In this document: positions 21,778 to 34,573 of the stretch, piece after piece | Layout of the letters: each line of letters begins with the position of its first letter | Numbering within the stretch: position 1 is the stretch's first letter | NCBI GenBank assembly: GCA_030674185.1 | Contig: JAPXFY010000291.1 | Location: 1 to 64,000, forward strand | DNA: 64,000 nucleotides | From: Monoplex corrugatus | Lineage: Eukaryota; Mollusca; Gastropoda; Littorinimorpha; Ranellidae | Direction of reading: 5' to 3' | Translations under genes and position numbers: made by a program | Notes under the pieces: generated by a model | Told to the model about the DNA's origin: nothing | Seen by the model: the letters and a program-made list of their open reading frames with translations, nothing else | Database searches by the model: none

Positions 21778-23627
21778 GCTCTTATGGACAAAATAATAAA
21801 ATTGCAACATGGAGCGTTAGAATACTGTTGCAAAAAAGGTAAATTAGACAATATCAAAATGGAAATGGGAAGGCTTAACATAAGTATTTTAGGACTCGGG
21901 AAAGTGAGATGGAAGGGGGCAGGCATGATAACACCAGGATACATAAATATATTCTGATGGAAGCTCACCTGAAAGAGGAGTAGGCATCGTAATGGACAGG
22001 GACAAATCAAAACGAGTTAAGGGATACTGGGCTGTGTCCGACAGAGTTTTGCTGGTTAAACTGGGTGGCAGGCCATTTGATATCAACATCATTCAGTGTA
22101 TGCACCAACATCCGCAAGTACTCAGGAAGAAGTTAACACTTCTACGAAGTATTAGAGACGGCCAAGGCCCAGTGTAAAGTACAAGAAGTTAAATAATTAT
22201 GGGAGATTTTTAATGCTAAAGTGGGACAGGATATGGTGGAGGTTATAGCTGGACCTCATGTCCTTTGTACACAAAACGAAAGGGGAGGCAGACTTGTAGA
22301 ATGGGCACAGATGAATGAGTTCATAGTAGGAAACACCTGCTTTGAGCAGCCTAATGGAAGAAAGTAGACTTGGACGAGTCCAGGAGATAATACCAAAAAT
22401 CAGATTGATTACATCCTGATCAATAAAAGATTTAGAAATTCTTTACTGACAGCAAAAACACTACCAGGCGCAGACTGCAACAGTGACCACAATCCTTTAG
22501 TGGGAAGATTTAGGCTGAAATTAAGGAAAAGGAAACAGACCAAAAGCAACAATAAACTAATTCTTGGACTCTTAAAGACTGATGAAGTGATACGTAAAAA
22601 ATTAAAGTACATGTTCAAAACAAATCCAGTGCTCTGGGAGACGTTGGAGACAGTGTGGAACAATGGACAAAATTGAGAAATTCAATAAATGAAGCTTGTG
22701 AAGAAATCCCTAAATAGATAGAAAAGCAAAAAAAACTGGACGACAAAGAAATTCTAGGCTTGATGGAGGAACGGAGGATGGCAAAGAGAAACAAGGAGAC
22801 ATACAGGAAGATGAACAAAGAAATTAAGACTAGGTGCAATGAAGCTAAGGAAGGTTGGCTGAAAACAAAATGCAAAGAAATAGAAGAACGACACAAAACA
22901 GATCCTCAGGGTATGCACAGAAGAATTGAAGAAATTGTCCACAGGAAGAATACATGCACATCAACTGGTTGCTTAAAATCGAAAGATGGTACGCTTATCA
23001 TGGAAAAAGACAAAATATTAGACAGATGGGGAGAGTACATTAAAGACCTTTTTGAAGATGACAGAAACGAAGTACACATTATAAGAAAGAACGTTGAAGG
23101 ACCACCCATAATGAAAGATGAAGTAGAGCAGCATTGAAAAAGATGAAACCAGGAAAAGTCCCAGGACCAGACAACATTACTACAGAGATGATTGAAGCCC
23201 TGGAAAAATTTGGTATTGAAAAAAATAACAGTCCTCCTAAACGAAATTTATGGCACTGGAAAAATCCCCAAAGATATGTCAAAATCAATTTTCATTGCAC
23301 AAAGACGACAGGAGCTACAATATGCGAACTCCATCGCACAATCACCTTGATGAGTCATGCAACAAAACTCCCATTAAGAATAACCATGATGAGGACAAGG
23401 AATAGAATCAAAAGAGAAATAGCAGAAGAGCAGTGTGGAATTGTGAGAGGGAAAGGAATTGTTAGTGCCTTATACATCTTAAGAACTGTCATAGAGAGGT
23501 CAATCGAGATGAATAAGGATTTATATTTATGCTTTGTTGATTATACCAAGGCTTTCGATCAGGTAAGACATGAAGAATTGATCAACCAACTAGAAAGACT
23601 CAATATAGATAGGTGCATATGGCAATA
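21778..23627 (+). pseudogene. RTE-like LINE, endonuclease to mid-RT (left inner)
   Basis: Longest RTE remnant of the left arm. APE part: LDNIKMEMGRLNISILGLGK, DRDKSKRVKGYWAVSDRVLL, QIDYILINKRFRNS, DCNSDHNPLVGRFRLKLRKR. Linker: MAKRNKETYRKMNKEIKTRC. RT part: KMKPGKVPGPDNITTEMIEA, HRTITLMSHATKLPLRI, EEQCGIVRGKGIVSALYILR and motif A FVDYTKAFDQV. It stops at RLNIDRCIWQ (23626), before the YADD motif, at a junction with an oppositely oriented relative. Stops near 21955, 22195, 22365 and 22715. Confidence 0.8.
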
Positions 23628-25190
23628 AGAGTTCCTTTCCTTTCAACAAATCCACACTGTTCACCTGCTTTATCCTGTTTAATTCTGGGTATTTTTTGTC
23701 CTCATCAGGATTAATCTCAATAGAATCTCTGTCATATAACTTATCAAGCTGATAGTACAATGGAGTTCGTATTCTTTTGCCTCCGATTTTTGGAAGTGCA
23801 ATGACATATGATTTCGACATATCTTTAGGATTTTTTTCCAGTGTCATGAATTTCATTTGGGAGGTTTATTATTATTTCAATACCAATTTCTTCTAGAGCC
23901 TCAATCATTTCTATAGTAATATTTTCTGGTCATTTCATCTTTTTCAACGCTGCTGTAACTTCGAATTTTATTATTGGTAGTCCTTCAAAGTTCTTTTTTA
24001 TGTGTTCCTCATTTCTATCCTCCTCAAAAAGGTTTCTAATGTACTCTCCCCACCTGTCTTTTTTATCATAATAAACGTACCATCTGTTGATTTTAAGCAA
24101 CCAGTTGATGTGCATGTCTTTTTTATGTGGGTACTTTCTTCAATGTTTCTTACATGAACTAAGAGTCTGTTCTGTGTAGATCTTCTATCTTTTTACACCT
24201 TGTTTCCAGCCAAACTTCTTTAGCTTCATTGCACTTATTCCTGATTTTATCTATCTTTTTGTATTCTTCCTCTTTTCCCTTTACCCCCCTTTGTTCACCC
24301 ATCAAGCCTTAAATTTCCTTTGTCATCCAGTTCTTGTTTGATTTCCTATCAGCTCTGGGGATTTATTCACAAGCTTCATTTATCGAGTTTTTCAAATTTG
24401 TCCATTGTCTTTCATTGTTCCCAACGTCTTCCAGATCACTGAATTGTTTTGATCATGTATCGCACATTTTTCATGAATTGATTTATCTGTCTTTAAGAGT
24501 CCAATATTTAGTTGATGTTAGTTTTGCTCGGTTTTCTTCTCTTTAGTTTCAGCCTATAGTTTCCCATTACAGGATTATGGTCACTGTTGCAGTCTGTGCC
24601 TGCAGTGGTTTTGCTTGCTATCAGTAAAGAAATTCTAAATCTCGTATTTGTCAGGATGTGTAGTCAGTTTTATTTTGTGTGCTGTCTCCTGGATTCAGCC
24701 ATGTCCTTTTTCTTCTGTTATGTTGCTACAACCAAGTGTTTCCTACTATGAATTCATTTACTTGTGCCCACTCAACAAGTTCTCTCCCCTTTCATTTTTC
24801 AGACCAGACCATGAGGTCCATTTATGTCATCTACGTTTTCCTTTCCCATTTTAGCATTACAATTTCCCATTACTATTTTAATTTTCTGTGATTTACGTTA
24901 AGCCTTGGCTGTCTCTAATTCTGCGTAGAAGTTGTCAATTTCTTCCAGTACTGGCTGATGTTGGTGCGCATACTTGGATGTTGACGATATCAAATGGCTT
25001 GCCATCCAATCTGACCAATAAAACACGGTCTACTATAACCCATTATACTTTGATAGACTTTCACTTGTCATTGTCCGTTATGATACCTGTACCTTTTCAT
25101 TGTTTCCACCAGGATATATAATTTTATGCTTTCCATGTGTTATGCCTGTTTCCTTCCAACTTACCTCTCCCAATTCTTAAATACTGATGT
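23628..25190 (-). pseudogene. Second RTE-like LINE, endonuclease to mid-RT (left inner, opposite strand)
   Basis: Minus-strand, more decayed relative of 21778-23627. Recognisable: DCNSDHNPVMGNYRLKLK near 24570, NKCNEAKEVWLE near 24220, TCTSTGCLK-like, GRVH/ENITIEMIEALEEIGIE near 23900, NPKDMSKSYVIALPKIGGK near 23820 and a GKELLLPYA end at 23628. The two RTE relatives meet tail to tail at 23627. Contains the empty target of the right-arm RLE-LINE at 23712-23736. Confidence 0.75.
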
Positions 25191-26487
25191 GCAATCTCTC
25201 ACCTATCTGAACCATTTGAAATTACATGCGTAAGATCAAAGGCATCATCATGTGATGATGATGATGATGAAGATCGAAATTATCAATGCAACAAAATCGA
25301 TGATTCTGTTGCTTGTATGCGTATTCATATGTATCTTCTTATTTTGTAACATGCATATCATTTTAAATTCGGTTTGAACACTTAACACAACTCTTTCCTT
25401 TTTGTCATATAAAATCATTTCAATTAACCAAATATCTTATTTGGTGTCCTTAATTCGTATGAACACTGTTAATGCTGCACTGTAAATAGTTTTCATTTCT
25501 AGCACCTTTTTGTCAGCATTCCTTTCTTGAAAGAGTTTTTTGAGAAAAGGCAAGGCTGTTTCATAATCCTACGTCCTTTTCGTGTAAATGCAAGGTTGTA
25601 CATTCCTCACTACTGTTCTTTCCTCTTTTTTCAAGGGACATTTCCTAGTACTGTTTTTTGTACTTCATCTTTATCAACCCTGAACATAGTTTGGTATTCA
25701 CAGTTTGGACAACTAAAACCCGCAACTTCGTGACCCAAATTCAAGCCATACTATACACTAGTCAGGCAGGCCTACCAGTTTAGTGTTGGAGACAATCTGG
25801 CATCGTTCTAATAGACTTCTTTTTCCTTTATCAACTAGTCTTTCAAGAGTTGTGTCAATTCTCTGGTAAGCTGTTCAACTGACACATGATGTGGTACAGT
25901 CCTTCAAAGTGACTGGAAGTCAGCTGATGTAACAGCTATCTTAAAACAAGAAAAAGAATCATACCCTGGATACCACAGTCTGGTAACTTGTATAGAAAGT
26001 ATATCCATAAGACAATAAACTACTCATAAAATGCCTGAATTGTTTCACAAAGAAAAACGTCTTACACAGCTCAGTCACTAGAAGCTATGGAGGATTTTAA
26101 GGTACTTTGGATGATAAAAACTTACAGTCGATGTCATATACTTAGACTTAAAAAAAATTTTGCCTTAGTGCTTCATGCAAGGCTATCCTAAAAGTGAATG
26201 TCTAAGGAGATTGAGATAACATTCAAAAATGGATAAAATCATAATTGGTAGGAACAAAATACAGTAAATATAGCACTTGTACATACCATGTCCTTATAGA
26301 GGCGCTGAGTGGTGACCAGAAGCAGGACAACATCAGATGTGACCCATTAGAAGAAGCCAGTGATAAGAAAGGAGGCGAAGACCAGGCATCATGTCAGAAG
26401 AGCACCGTGGTCAAGGCTGAATGTCCACAGAGAGGGAAGTGACATCAGATGCCCAGTTCTTTCAAATCTGCAGAGAGAAACAAATGC

Positions 26488-26738
26488 CAACAGGACTGTT
26501 TTAAGCGGGAATCGAAGTCAGGACATTTGTCCAATGAAGATATTCTGAAGTCTTGGCATTCGAAAATCAAATCCAACATTTCATAACTTGTCAACTCAAG
26601 GTGAGTTGTTAACACGACTGTTCAAAGAGGGAATCAAAGCTGGGATCTTCATCAAATGAAGATACTCTCATGCCTTGGCATTCGGAAATTAATTCCAACA
26701 TTTTCATGACATGTTAGCTCAAAGCGTGTTTATTCATA
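26488..26738. repeat. Imperfect tandem repeat, about 125-bp unit, two copies
   Basis: Two diverged copies of a segment running from gactgttttaagcgggaatc to the caactcaaggtg end, the second from gactgttcaaagagggaatc. Both include cttggcattcg and tccaacattt. Mirrored at about 38040-38290. Confidence 0.7.
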
Positions 26739-29530
26739 TCTTCTTCGAGGGCAGACAGTTGAGCCCACTGCCATTGATCAGGTAAATCTTTTCACGATTT
26801 CAAGTGTTGAAATAGCTGGGAAAGGGGCAGAGAATTTTTGCAGTGAGTGTAACTACATGTATATTGTGAAAATCTGAATGGTTTGCGTGGGGTCGATATG
26901 AAATGAGAAAAACGTGTGCATGCAACCTCCAGTCCACCCAGCTGTGAATAAGTGTCCATCCTGGGTGTAAAAGGGCGTTATGTAGCAAGAGAAGAGATGG
27001 ACACTGTCTTGATAATGACAGCCCCAATAAAAGTACACTCCCTACCGCTTACGCACAGAGGGTTATGACACAACCTCTATCTTTTTACCATGAAATGTGG
27101 TGGTCTTGATAATCCTAAACCATGTTGATGTCCGGCATTGTTTTGTGATCGAGTAGGTTTTACCGTTGTGTTCAGCAATGGAAAAAGAGATAAGATTTTT
27201 TTCAGTGCCAAAAGGAAATTGGTTTGAATCCTGCAGATTTGATGTTAGGACTGAATGCTCAATTTATAGTGCAATGTGGGTGTACATGTTGTCATGATGC
27301 AAAAAATGTCCCAAGTCTACTAGTACACATACACTGGTCTTATTTCTTAAGATATCCTATCTGATCCACTAACTGCTCTTTTTGTTGGAGTAGATTATGG
27401 GTGGAATGGATAGTTTAAATACAAATGCAATAACATTCACAAAAACACAACATAGAAAAAGAACGCGTATCGAATATATCTTTTTAAAATACAGGCCATT
27501 TTCTCCTGCTGGATTATATGCTTGGGACGTTTTCTATTTTGTGTGTGTTAAGCGTTGTATATTTATTCTGTTCTGTCTTTTGTATACGCCTGACAAAGTC
27601 CAGTTGGACGAACATTTGCGCCTGTCTTCGTTTTTTTTTTTACTTCCTTTTATGTATATGTATAAAACGCGTTCTAATTCTACTTTCGTGTTTTTCTGGT
27701 TCGTATATGCTTAATTAAACGTTGGCAGTCGCTTTGATTCTGATTGCAATCAAATTTATCAGAAATATCAGGGGTAAAAATCTGAGGCAACATGTGTCAG
27801 ATTCCATCAGTAGTGGTAAGGCCAATGGAAGACTTACTGTCTTTCAAAGATAACTTACAAACTAGTCCTGATCTCGTAAAAGTGCTGTTGTGTTTTGAAG
27901 GCTACAAAACGAATCTGCTTCTAAAGCTCAAATTTAAAGAGGACAGGAGAGGAATTGGAGAAGAACTGGAAGGCATACTTGAAACAGTCAGGTGCTTTAA
28001 GAGAGGAAGATAAGTCTTAAAATTTAACCAAATTCAAGTACAAAATTCAGCAAAGGGGATCAGTTTGGAAATATTATTTGAACTGTTTTAATGGCCACAA
28101 TATAACCGAACATGCTTACCTAGATATGTTGCCATAATATTCAATAACGCTGGAAGAATACTACTCTTAAGAAACGTTTTACATAGGTCAGCTTAAAAAT
28201 GATAAGATGCTCACCTGCTCTAGTGGAGACAGCGTCTGACTGCAGTGAAATCGTAAAGATGTCTGATTCAAGAAGGTCGCAGATCAGCAATGTCCGTTTG
28301 TTAACAAGTGCTCACAAACAAACTCACCCGTGAATTCTATATAGTGAACACTTTCGTCAGCTTCCCTCTCAGAATGACACCACCCCTCCGTTCTTTATTT
28401 TTTCCTGGTTTTATGCTTTACAGTAACACAGATCTTCATTCCACCGGCCACATTCCCATCTGTACTCCCCCTCCTGTTCTCCCCATCAGCCACCACCCCA
28501 CCTTCAACAAGTCACGCGTCCTACTTCTACTCCATAGCTTCTCCACCCTCTCCAGTATAACTTCTTTTTACTCTGGTACATGTACTTTTACTGCATATTT
28601 CAAGTAAGTTTGAAGGATTGCGAAACTAAAAATTTGTGTTAACGGACATAATTTAAAATTTGGGCTTCAACGTTTGCTTGATGGCGGCGGATGTTCTGTA
28701 CGGGTTTAACATTCAGGTTAAGTTAGACCCTTTTGTTCAACTAAAAATGTAAGCCCTCAGAATCCAAGACGAAAATATGTGCCTTTTTTTCCACGTGTGT
28801 CTCTTACCAGTAGGGTAGATAGTAGGTTACATTTTGAATTAGTAAAACTAAGCACTAGGGCTTATCTTTCCTTTCCCATCGAAATACAAGACGAAAAACT
28901 AAATGTACACACAGCCAGAAGATAGTGTGTTAGGATGTTAAAACATTAAAGGGAGTAGCTGGATGTGAAAGAGAGATAGAATGACATGTGACATTTGTAT
29001 GTCAGTGATAATTAGGATAGTCGGAAATGAGATATAACTAGGGATGTGTAGGGATAGCATGGGGCTGACCTCTGAAGAGAGAAAGAGGAATATTATGGAG
29101 AAACCTAGAACAGCTGGGAATTAGGCATGGGCAGTGGCAAAAGGGGGTGGGCAGTGGTGGAAATGGGAACAGCTGAAATGGGACGGAGCAGGAAGGAGAT
29201 AATTAAGGATAAATAGTGGTCTAATTTTTCTGCTTCCTTTGCCCAGCTGCTTACACGGCGTTACCCTTACACCGCTCATTTCAGCTCCAGCTTATGACCG
29301 AACTGGTGTTTAGTTAATCGATGTCAGGATGTTCACAGGAACTTGCCATATCAAGCTGCAATGAAGCAACCCACAAAAGACATTTTTGCACTACTACTGG
29401 GTCACTTTAGAGAAGCTCAGTAATATCTGTGTTTGATGCAACATATTTACTACCTGAACAGCGAACAGTCAAAAAATCTCAGTACACATCGTTTTTTCAG
29501 TTTGGTGTCCCCCAAGACAATATGTTCACC

Positions 29531-29611
29531 TAACATCTGTTATTGAAAAAGCTGTCAATTCGACATGAACTTAACATCTCTTATTGAAAAAGCTGTCATT
29601 TCGACATGAAA
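29531..29611. repeat. 41-bp tandem repeat, two copies
   Basis: taacatctgttattgaaaaa... and taacatctcttattgaaaaa... follow each other with a 41-bp period and three differences. Mirrored near 35150-35232. Confidence 0.8.
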
Positions 29612-30188
29612 TGTTTCCAGATGATACGTAAGCCAATCACTGTGAATCACCTGAAATATGCACGTAGAATTAGTTTCATCGTTTTGGGAATGCTATATTG
29701 AAGTCAAGATGTGGACTGAATCAAACAAGCTTAGATTAAATGATAACTAAAAGCAAAAGTTTTTCATTTTTCCACTCCCCCATCGATCAGCGATATTCCA
29801 TTTCTTCCATAAACATTTTTTTCTCTACAACATAGACGGGAACAGTTCAAACGCTTGGGTATATGTGAAAGAGGAACAGTTAGGGATAAATAGAGGAAAT
29901 ACAAGGACAGGTGAAAAGGGAAGTAGAAATGAGTAATGGGCAGAAGGAGCATTGACGATGGAGACGTTGTCAGAATTGTTGAAATTTGTTCCTTCGCCTT
30001 CCTGTCTTGTGTTTTCTTTCTCATGTAGCGTGAAATGTCATGGTAATGTTATCCTGCTCTCTTCGGATTATCCATCAATTTATGTCCATCGTCTTTTCAT
30101 GATGACGGTGAACGTATTGTCTTGATTGCAATTGGCGAGTCGTTGTTAAAGATGGTGGCAGGCCACAAGATTCGTATAATTTTTTATT

Positions 30189-30621
30189 GTGGAAAGTAAA
30201 GATATCGAGACTTGTTGTTTACTCCTGGATGCTAGTGAGTGTGTGAGACCTGTGCCAGATCATGTGCAGAGCCAAGGTCTCCTAATGTTGAAAAGAGATT
30301 CCATCTCATCCTTCTTGGATAGTCCTCTGTTGTTCAACTCATTCCCATATATGGTCATGTTGAACAGCAGTGCTGATATTCCAATAGTGTCAGCAGAAAT
30401 AGCCAAGAGCCTTGGAAAGTTGTTTTATGACTCCCTGAAAGATATTAAGAGGAGTAAGGAAACCATGCAAATGGCAGAAGAAAGCCTGACAATAGTAAAC
30501 AAGTGTTGCTACTTTGGTAAATACAAAGTTGGTGTCTGCAGTTCACACTGATTCCAAAGCTCTGCTGGCCTTTCTGACATGCAATATCAGCACTAGCATC
30601 GTGGAATCGAAGGAGACCAAA
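30189..30621 (+). pseudogene. Old RLE-LINE relict truncated at palindrome edge
   Basis: Plus-strand remnant whose second half aligns with the region after the RT catalytic motif of the RLE-LINE: EIAKSLGKLFYDSLKDIKRS, EESLTIVNKCCYFGKYKVG versus KSLGRWYDDSLKDTQRG and LPGKYKVWCLQF. It continues in another frame with FQSSAGLSDMQYQH and ends abruptly at 30621. The right-arm copy continues for another 900 bp. Much more diverged than the two full RLE-LINE copies, so an older insertion. Confidence 0.72.
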
Positions 30622-30866
30622 CGCATTTTAAGGGAACATTTCAGAATCACTGGTTCACAGTCCTGTTAATGCGTTACTTTCAGGTTTCTTGTTTTGTTTT
30701 GTTTTGTTTTTCTTTCTTTTTTGTGACAATTTTTCATTCACATCATTGATGTTAGCTTTGTTCTAGTTTCATTTCTCTCTGTTCATCCATATCTTTTTCC
30801 TCAAGACCCTGCCGCTTTCTTTCACAATTTTGTGTCTCTTACTCTGTTTCCCCTCAGCCCCTCCCC

Positions 30867-30934
30867 CAACCCCCCCCCCCCCCCCCGGTCTAATATCACT
30901 CATAGTGAAAAGACGTTAAATCAAAAAACGAACG

Positions 30935-31023
<89 letters not shown>

Positions 31024-31189
31024 GTACACACACACACGCGCGCGCGCGCATATACACACAAACGGACATACACAAAAACACACACATAACCTATGTTTGT
31101 TTCTGTTTCTGTTTCTGTTTTTTTTCTGTCTCTGTCTCTGTCTCTGTCTCTGTCTCTGCCTCTGCCTCTGCCTCTATCTCTCTGTCTCT

Positions 31190-31232
<43 letters not shown>

Positions 31233-31235
31233 GTA
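30867..31235. repeat. Simple-repeat cluster: poly-C, CA, CG and TCTCTG tracts
   Basis: A run of about 18 C at 30868-30886, about 41 CA units at 30938-31020, a short CGCGCGCGC tract near 31037, then TGTTTC and TCTCTG/CTCTGC repeats at 31095-31230. Alternating purine-pyrimidine and homopurine-homopyrimidine tracts are prone to Z-DNA and H-DNA structures. Confidence 0.95.
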
Positions 31236-31715
31236 TAAATAAAACACAGCTCTTAAATAAAGCGAGTATCAAACGAGTGCCGAGGCAATTTTTGTTTATT
31301 CCATACAACAAATAGTTCACACAAAATAGCATAAACAGAAGCACGCCAACACTTACACATGCTGCTGTAATTCACCCACGACACTACACAGAAGCAAAAG
31401 AATGCCAGACCATTCACCAGCACATAATGCAAGTAGGAACTGTACGTATCGATTTTTTGTCAAACCTCTATATCTAAAATACATTAAGTTTCTACGAGAA
31501 ATAAAGAAACAGAAGAAAAAGGAGAAAAGAACAAAGAAAAGAATAAGACTTAGGAGGACAAGAGGAGGGAAAAAAGACGAAAAAATATAAAAAGAAAGGA
31601 AGGGGTTGGGATGAGAGACAAGACGAAGAAAGAGAAATGTAGAAGAGAAGAAGAATTAGAATAACATCACAGCCTTCTTTGTCAGTGACCAATTTGAAAT
31701 TTAGTGAAAATAAGT

Positions 31716-31720
31716 GTGTG

Positions 31721-31792
<72 letters not shown>

Positions 31793-31805
31793 TGTGTGTG
31801 TGTGC

Positions 31806-31884
<79 letters not shown>

Positions 31885-31886
31885 CT
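31716..31886. repeat. GT microsatellite with CGCG end
   Basis: About 170 bp of GT with scattered interruptions (TATG, CGTG, TTTG, GAGT), closing with gcgcgcgcgc at 31876-31885. All frames through it are low-complexity. Confidence 0.96.
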
Positions 31887-32249
31887 TACGCTTACCAGTG
31901 ATAGCTGTTAGATGACGTTTCGGATTTAAACCGGTTGTTTAGAAAGTATATGTATGCAGCTATCCCTGCATTTGAAACGGTTGCGTAAAAACGTTTATGT
32001 CTGTGGCTATGTTTGTCCTTTCTTCAATTTAACGGCTACCATTCTATGTGATTTGTCAAATAAGTACGTACATTGTGAGCACAAATTATGTAATGTACTG
32101 AAGGTGTACATATGTATGTATGAGTATCTGCAATGTATATGTGCATATGAATGTGTGTATGTGTCTGTATGCTTGTATATGTGTACAAATAGTATTATGC
32201 CCGCTTTTGATGTTGTGTTTATACGTCATTGTGTTATAAAAAAGACGAA

Positions 32250-32415
32250 AACATTAACTAACTAACTAACTAAATGAATAACTAATTAAAGAAGTAACTA
32301 AATAACAAATAAATATACAAATAGATAAATAATGAAAAATATATAAGTAAACAAATAAATGAATAATACATAAATAAATAAATAAATAAATTAATTAATA
32401 AATAATAAAAACTAC
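32250..32415. repeat. AT-rich TAAC/AAAT tetranucleotide tract
   Basis: Starts with taactaactaactaa and drifts into aaataaataaataaat. No other content seen between 31887 and 33240 apart from a short GAT-rich run near 32920-33020. Confidence 0.9.
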
Positions 32416-33244
32416 AACGTCTGATGGTGTCAAAGCGTCACAGTGGAGAACTTGTTTTCAGTTTCATGGCACAGTTAGTCTGGAACTAACTGCCATCTGA
32501 TCTGATGGATATGCCCAGTCTTTCTCACTGCCAGTCAGAGTTAAAGACTTACCTGATAAACCAGACCTTCTGTTGTGCATATTTACAACTGCTCCTCTAC
32601 AGTATGTCCTGCCAGTATTGGTTCTGTAGTACTGTGTAATTTTCATGTATGCTTATGTTTATGACCGTGGGCATGAATACGTACTTTCACACTCTCTGGA
32701 TATGTATGAATATGTACTTATACGTGTACGTGTGTTTAGATAAATGTGGTATAAGTACTTCTGTATATATCACGATTCTTTTTTTTTCGAATCAATGTGT
32801 AATGCTTACTGAATCCATATTAGTTTGCAGAGCAGTGCTATACAAAAATCATGTATTGTTATTATTAAGATTATTATTAACAACAGCGGTAATATTGGCA
32901 ACAATATGAAAAAGACGACGTTGATGATCACGGGGCTGCTACTGCAGATGATGACACTAATGATACAGATGGCAGAGAAGAATGTGAGGATCATCATGAT
33001 GAAGACGATAAGATGGAAATGATGAAAAAAATAGACAGAATGAAAAATTTAAAAAAGCAGAAGAGAAACAAAAAGAAGCAGACGAAGAATAAACTTTATT
33101 TAAACTATTACAATAACAAGAACACTCCTCTTTACAAACACAAACATATTAGCACAAACATTGATTATAAGATTTTGTGCCAAAGCATTAAATAGCAAAC
33201 AAAGGGAATAACGTTACTGACGAGGATCAATTTGCCTATCAATA

Positions 33245-34573
33245 ATGGCATACTTCTCAGTACTGATATGGGTTTCTTCCAGTCTATTTTCATATGGCAC
33301 AATGAGTTCGATCAGAATCATTTGCTTTTATGAATGGGAAGGATTGCCAAAGTGCCTGATGGCATTTTTAACGCCAAAATGTCTGATGGCATTTCTTTTT
33401 AATGCAAAAGTGTCTTACGGCATGTTTTTTCAACCTGGCTGTACTCTTCACTTTTGCAATCTCATTTAGCAATTTCATTGTATCTCTGTCTGCACAGTCC
33501 TGGGAAGAAACTCCTTTGCAGAACTCATGACGTGTTTCACTGTTGTTTGCCAGACAAAGCGGGCACACGGTGTCATCTGATTACCCAATTTCACCAGATT
33601 TTCTTTCGAGGGCTGGAGGTCATATTCAGATCTGAGTATGAAAATGATCCCGAGTATAGCCTTACACCACATGTCATTCTATTTGAGATTTCTCTGGAGT
33701 CCCCTGTTCCACCTTCTCCATTGGCTTGTTGGCTTCCTGGGCTGCCTTCTGGAACTGTTGGCATCCTCTTCTTTCTTAATCTCTAGTGTTACCATGTCTC
33801 TCTTTTCCTTTGCCCTTTGACGATAATACCATTTTCGTTGATGCCAGTCGCTTCCTGTTGTTTGTCTTTGGCCTATTATTTCTCTGACCTTGAAGCTTTC
33901 CTTCAGTGCATCTGCTGCCTCCCGGACTTTCTTGTTCCTGTCAGTCCTCAGCTTGGATTGGACTGCTCTCGCAGCCTTATCTCACAAGTGCTCAAGCATG
34001 CTTAAATGTCTGACCTAGCCCACCTGTAATCTTTGGCAATGGATATCGGGATGAGATCCACTTTTGCCTGACAGCAATACATCAAGACGTCGGTGAGACT
34101 AGTTGTGACACCAAACTATTTTCTTGCGTATTTGTTGATTTTGGTCTCCTTCGATTCCACGATGCTAGTGCTGATATTGCATGTCAGAAAGGCCAGCAGA
34201 GCTTTGGAATCAGTGTGAATTGCAGACACCAACTTTGTATTTACCAAAGTAGCAACACTTGTTTACTATTGTCAGGCTTTCTTCTGCCATTTGCATGGTT
34301 TCCTTACTCCTCTTAATATCTTTCAGGGAGTCATAAAACAACTTTCCAAGGCTCTTGGCTATTTCTGCTGACACTATTGGAATATCAGCACTGCTGTTCA
34401 ACATGACCATATATGGGATATGAGTTGAACAACAGAGGACTATCCAAGAAGGATGAGATGGAATCTCTTTTCAACATTAGGAGACCTTGGCTCTGCACAT
34501 GATCTGGCACAGGTCTCACACACTCACTAGCATCCAGGAGTAAACAACAAGTCTCGATATCTTTACTTTCCAC
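33245..34573 (-). pseudogene. Old RLE-LINE relict spanning palindrome inner edge
   Basis: Minus-strand remnant. From 34573 it matches the truncated left-arm relict (EIAKSLGKLFYDSLKDIKRS); past 34140 it alone continues with INKYARK (cf. INKYTRKWLGV), a region with RAKEKRDMVTLEIKKEEDA (cf. KGKEKRDMIIQELKEEEDV), FILRSEYDLQPSKENLVKLG (cf. FLLRSVYDLLPSNANLVKWG) and a CARFVWQTTVKHVMSS remnant of the CCHC, where the second Cys is lost. Many stops. Near 33350-33440 a 40-bp segment encoding NAIRHFG is present two to three times. The restriction-like endonuclease end is absent. Confidence 0.78.

Larger units (their letters stand above)
25191..30188. other. Inner left arm, no recognisable gene
   Basis: Five kb of mostly single-copy (per arm) sequence mirrored at 34574-39600. 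I examined the longer frames (27397-27714, 27792-28013, 28308-28607, minus 29764-30024) and recognise no product; all occur in both arms with one to two residue changes. A short gatgatgatgatg run lies at 25251-25269. The stretch is AT-rich and may be old unidentified transposon or intergenic sequence. Confidence 0.6.
30622..34139. other. Unique spacer between palindrome arms
   Basis: Single-copy in the window. From 30622 to about 33240 it has no coding signal and is dominated by simple repeats and AT-rich spacer; from about 33245 to 34139 it is the continuation of the right-arm RLE-LINE relict. It would form the loop if the palindrome were extruded. Confidence 0.9.

Noticed and set aside
27397..28607. 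Frames of 73-105 residues conserved between arms, considered host exons
   Set aside because: Conservation is explained by the recent duplication; no splice context, domain or recognisable similarity.
30622..34139. Considered the palindrome as a missed-adapter read artefact
   Set aside because: Such artefacts have no multi-kb unique spacer, no private insertions with target duplications, and no differing tandem copy number; a haplotype mis-join is not excluded.
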